Assembly: GCA_963643165.1 (NCBI GenBank)
Contig: CAVIJD010000003.1
Coordinates: 1 to 64,000 of the forward strand
From: F23-D06 sp963643165
GTDB lineage: Bacteria; Bacteroidota; Bacteroidia; Bacteroidales; WCHB1-69
Reading direction: 5' to 3'
Length of the DNA stretch: 64,000 nt
Shown here: piece by piece, positions 61,990 through 64,000 of the stretch
How the letters are laid out: every line of letters begins with the position of its first letter
How positions within the stretch are numbered: position 1 is the stretch's first letter
Program-made: the position numbers and the translations under genes
The notes under the pieces: generated by a model
Told to the model about the DNA's origin: nothing
What the model saw: only the letters and a program-made list of their open reading frames with translations
Databases searched by the model: none

Positions 61990-63196
61990 ATTCTTTGATT
62001 TTCCGGTAAAGTGTCCTTTCCGATATGCGCAACTCTTCGGCGGCCAGTTTCCGGTTATGATGGTTTCGTTCAAGTGCCTTGGATATAGCGTTTTTCTCGG
62101 TGTTCTCCATTGAAAGGTCGCCCTCTTCGATGACGATGGTGTTGTCGTAATGGGGCTCGTCGCCGCTCTTTTTCGGCGCAACAGGAGCGTGGGTTATTTC
62201 ATAGTCCAGTTCATTGTCTTCAAGCGGATACTCTTTCAGTTGCGCCGGATTTGCGTGTCCGGCGGTGCCGTTGAGGATCTGGTTTACCGTTGCCTTGAGT
62301 TCAGAGATCTCTCTTTGCAGTTCGCCGATGAACTTGAAAAGTATTTCCCGTTGAAACTGCTCGTTGCTTTCGCTTTCAGGCCGGAGCACGGCAGGCAGGT
62401 TTGAGCCCGTAGGCGACACCAAATAGGGCTTGAGGGTGTCGGCATCAATGGTCCTGTTTTTCTCAATGAGCGAAATCTGTTCGGTCACATGCTTGAGTTG
62501 CCGTATGTTGCCGGGCCACCGGTATTTTTTCAGGGCTTCGATGGCGTCGTCGGTCAGCGTGATGGCGGGGAAGTGGTACTTGGCGGAAAAGTCGCTTGAG
62601 AACTTTACGAAAAGCGGGTAGATGTCGTCCTGGCGTTCGCGCAGGGGCGGCAGGTGTATCGCGACGGAGTTGAGCCGGTAGTAAAGGTCCTCCCGGAACT
62701 TGCCTTTGGCAATGCGTTCCGCCACGTTCACATTGGTGGCGGCCACTACCCTGACATCCGTTTTCATGACCTTTGAGGAGCCCACGCGTATGTATTCGCC
62801 GTTCTCGAGCACCCGCAGCAGCCGCACTTGGGTGGACAAAGGCAGGTCGGCCACCTCGTCCAGGAAGATGGTGCCGCCGTCGGCCACCTCAAAATAGCCT
62901 TTACGCGCCTCAACAGCCCCGGTAAAAGCGCCCTTTTCGTGCCCGAAAAGTTCTGAGTCGATGGTTCCCTCCGGTATCGCACCGCAGTTCACGGCGATGT
63001 ATTTGCCCTGCCGGCGCGCACTGTTCTCGTGTATGATTTTGGGGAAGTTCTCTTTCCCGACACCACTTTCGCCCGTAATCAGGACAGAAAGGTCTGTTGC
63101 GGCCACTTGCACGGCAATGTCTATCGCTCTTTCCAAAGCCGGGTCGAAACCGATAATGCCAAAGCGGCGTTTGATAGCATCAAAATTTGCCCCCAT
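61979..63196 (-). CDS. Sigma-54-dependent transcriptional activator without receiver domain
   Basis: 405 residues from ATG 63196. It starts directly with the AAA+ domain: Walker A GESGVGKE at 42-49, GAFTGA at 89-94 (the loop contacting sigma-54) and Walker B GGTIFLDE at 107-114. A Fis-type helix-turn-helix is at the C-terminus (LAAEELRISERTLYRKIKEY). No receiver or GAF domain precedes it. It may be controlled by amount or by protein interaction. The lysine-to-glutamate region after Walker A is normal. Downstream it overlaps lptE. Confidence 0.92.
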   Translation of the reverse strand: MGANFDAIKRRFGIIGFDPALERAIDIAVQVAATDLSVLITGESGVGKENFPKIIHENSARRQGKYIAVNCGAIPEGTIDSELFGHEKGAFTGAVEARKGYFEVADGGTIFLDEVADLPLSTQVRLLRVLENGEYIRVGSSKVMKTDVRVVAATNVNVAERIAKGKFREDLYYRLNSVAIHLPPLRERQDDIYPLFVKFSSDFSAKYHFPAITLTDDAIEALKKYRWPGNIRQLKHVTEQISLIEKNRTIDADTLKPYLVSPTGSNLPAVLRPESESNEQFQREILFKFIGELQREISELKATVNQILNGTAGHANPAQLKEYPLEDNELDYEITHAPVAPKKSGDEPHYDNTIVIEEGDLSMENTEKNAISKALERNHHNRKLAAEELRISERTLYRKIKEYGL

Positions 63197-63217
63197 AGAA
63201 GTTTCGTTAGTCGGGTG

Positions 63218-63225
63218 CAAAGATA
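63218..63225 (-). promoter_or_regulatory. -7 box for the sigma-54 activator-lptE unit
   Basis: Minus-strand TATCTTTG, 21 bases before the ATG at 63196. It supports that start over the longer open frame. Confidence 0.65.
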
Positions 63226-63270
63226 GCAATTTTGCACGACTGGTGGTTCGCTGCGCAAAAGGAAAAAATG

Positions 63271-64000
63271 TCACTCCCGTTCCTGGTAAGTCTGGAGCAA
63301 TTCGCGTATTTCTTCCATTGTTGTGGCCTGCATCAGCCTCATGCGTGTGCTCTTGAAGTCGCGGAGTCCTTTGAAATAGCCGGCGTAAAAGGCGCGCATT
63401 TCCAGCACGGCGCATCGCTCGCCCTTTTCTATGGCCATCATTTCCAGATGGCGCAGGGCCGTTTCCATACGTTCCTGATAGGTCGGGAGTGTCGTTGCCC
63501 TGTTCGCCAGTTTTTCTTTTATCGCCTTGAATATCCAGGGATTGCCTATTGCCGCGCGACCAACCATCACGGCATCTACGCCATATCTGTCGCGACAGAG
63601 GAGTGCCTTGTCGGCCGTGTCGATGTCACCGTTCCCGATGACGGGAATGCTCATTCTGGGGTTGCGTTTCACGGCCTCAATCAGCGACCAGTCAGCTTCG
63701 CCGCCGTACATCTGCGCCCGGGTGCGTCCGTGGATGGCTATCGCTTCAATGCCCACATCTTGCAGTCTTTCGGCAACTTCAACAATGGGCTTGTCGGAAC
63801 TGTCCCAGCCCAGCCGGGTCTTTACCGTCACGGGGATGTCCACGGCTTTGACAACTGCTGCCGTCAACGACACCATTTTCGGGACGTCTTTCAGGATGGC
63901 GGAGCCCGCGCCTTTGCTGACCACTTTGCGAACGGGGCACCCCCAGTTGATGTCTATGAAGTCGGGCTTGTCGGCGGCGGCAATCTGAGCGGCGGCGATA
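63271..64000 (-). CDS. dusB: tRNA-dihydrouridine synthase DusB, 5' end outside window
   Basis: About 243 residues visible; the N-terminus lies beyond the right edge. Dus enzymes reduce uridines in tRNA with FMN and NADPH. Seen: DFIDINWGCPVRKVVSKGAG with the catalytic Cys, VTVKTRLGWD, AIAIHGRTRAQMYGGEADW, PVIGNGDIDT and DAVMVGRAAIGNPWIF. The dusB assignment rather than dusA/C rests on the GCPVRKV and GGEADW wording. Confidence 0.93.
   Translation of the reverse strand, partial: IAAAQIAAADKPDFIDINWGCPVRKVVSKGAGSAILKDVPKMVSLTAAVVKAVDIPVTVKTRLGWDSSDKPIVEVAERLQDVGIEAIAIHGRTRAQMYGGEADWSLIEAVKRNPRMSIPVIGNGDIDTADKALLCRDRYGVDAVMVGRAAIGNPWIFKAIKEKLANRATTLPTYQERMETALRHLEMMAIEKGERCAVLEMRAFYAGYFKGLRDFKSTRMRLMQATTMEEIRELLQTYQERE

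Noticed and set aside
1..64000. CRISPR array, transposon ends, tRNA genes
   Set aside because: No regularly spaced repeats, no transposase and no cloverleaf sequence was found by eye on either strand; tRNA detection by eye is limited.

Overview
The window is a bacterial chromosome segment from the phylum Bacteroidota, most likely order Bacteroidales. Three things point there: promoters of the TTTG / TAnnTTTG type (for example TATCTTTG or TATTTTTG just before many starts), type IX secretion and gliding genes (porU, porV, porP, gldJ, gldF, gldG), and secreted proteins with C-terminal T9SS sorting domains. I cannot name the species. No rRNA, tRNA, CRISPR array, transposase or prophage was seen.

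Layout. 1-3.4 kb is a scarred, repeated region. Two copies of an ispD 5' end (one cut by the window edge) flank a DUF1016/YhcG nuclease gene. Next to it is a gmhA-type sugar-phosphate isomerase bracketed by two truncated nucleotidyltransferase remnants. 3.5-16.9 kb (minus strand) runs porU, porV, ispF, an M3 peptidase, gldF, gldG and an M16 peptidase. 17.0-19.7 kb (plus) has porP and gldJ. 19.8-25.1 kb (plus) has a YitT membrane protein, purL and a bifunctional-nuclease-family gene. 25.2-25.8 kb is a wrecked ABC transporter. 25.9-31.8 kb (minus) has a YfhO membrane protein, a YhcC radical-SAM protein, a lipoprotein, DUF4831 and a zinc peptidase. 32.3-34.0 kb (plus) is an internally duplicated outer-membrane-type protein.

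34.2-37.1 kb (minus) is a cobalamin riboswitch driving a BtuG-like surface lipoprotein and a T9SS-sorted surface protein, with no BtuB between them. A separate TonB-dependent receptor lies just upstream, outside the riboswitch transcript. 39.7-50.2 kb has rpmB (minus), then plus-strand genes: a gingipain-like C25 protease with a T9SS signal, DUF1599, a DoxX-like protein, prmC, trpS, a VWA-like membrane protein and DUF4159. 50.4-53.1 kb is a shortened ribosomal S10-type operon (rplC-rplD-rplW-rplB-rpsS only), closed by a terminator. Then come acpP-fabF-rnc and a GT39-like membrane protein. 57.0-64.0 kb (minus) is dusB (partial), a sigma-54 activator, lptE, a TPR-like gene, secG, tig, clpP and clpX.

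How it fits together. PorU, PorV, PorP and GldJ belong to the type IX secretion/gliding apparatus, and the window also carries two likely cargo proteins (the C25 protease and the riboswitch-controlled surface protein). The riboswitch operon looks like a vitamin B12 capture module partly exported by T9SS. The tig-clpP-clpX block is a protein folding and turnover unit next to envelope genes (lptE, secG). The most unusual points are the repeat-flanked nuclease and gene remnants at the left end, the B12 operon without its transporter, and the broken S10 operon.
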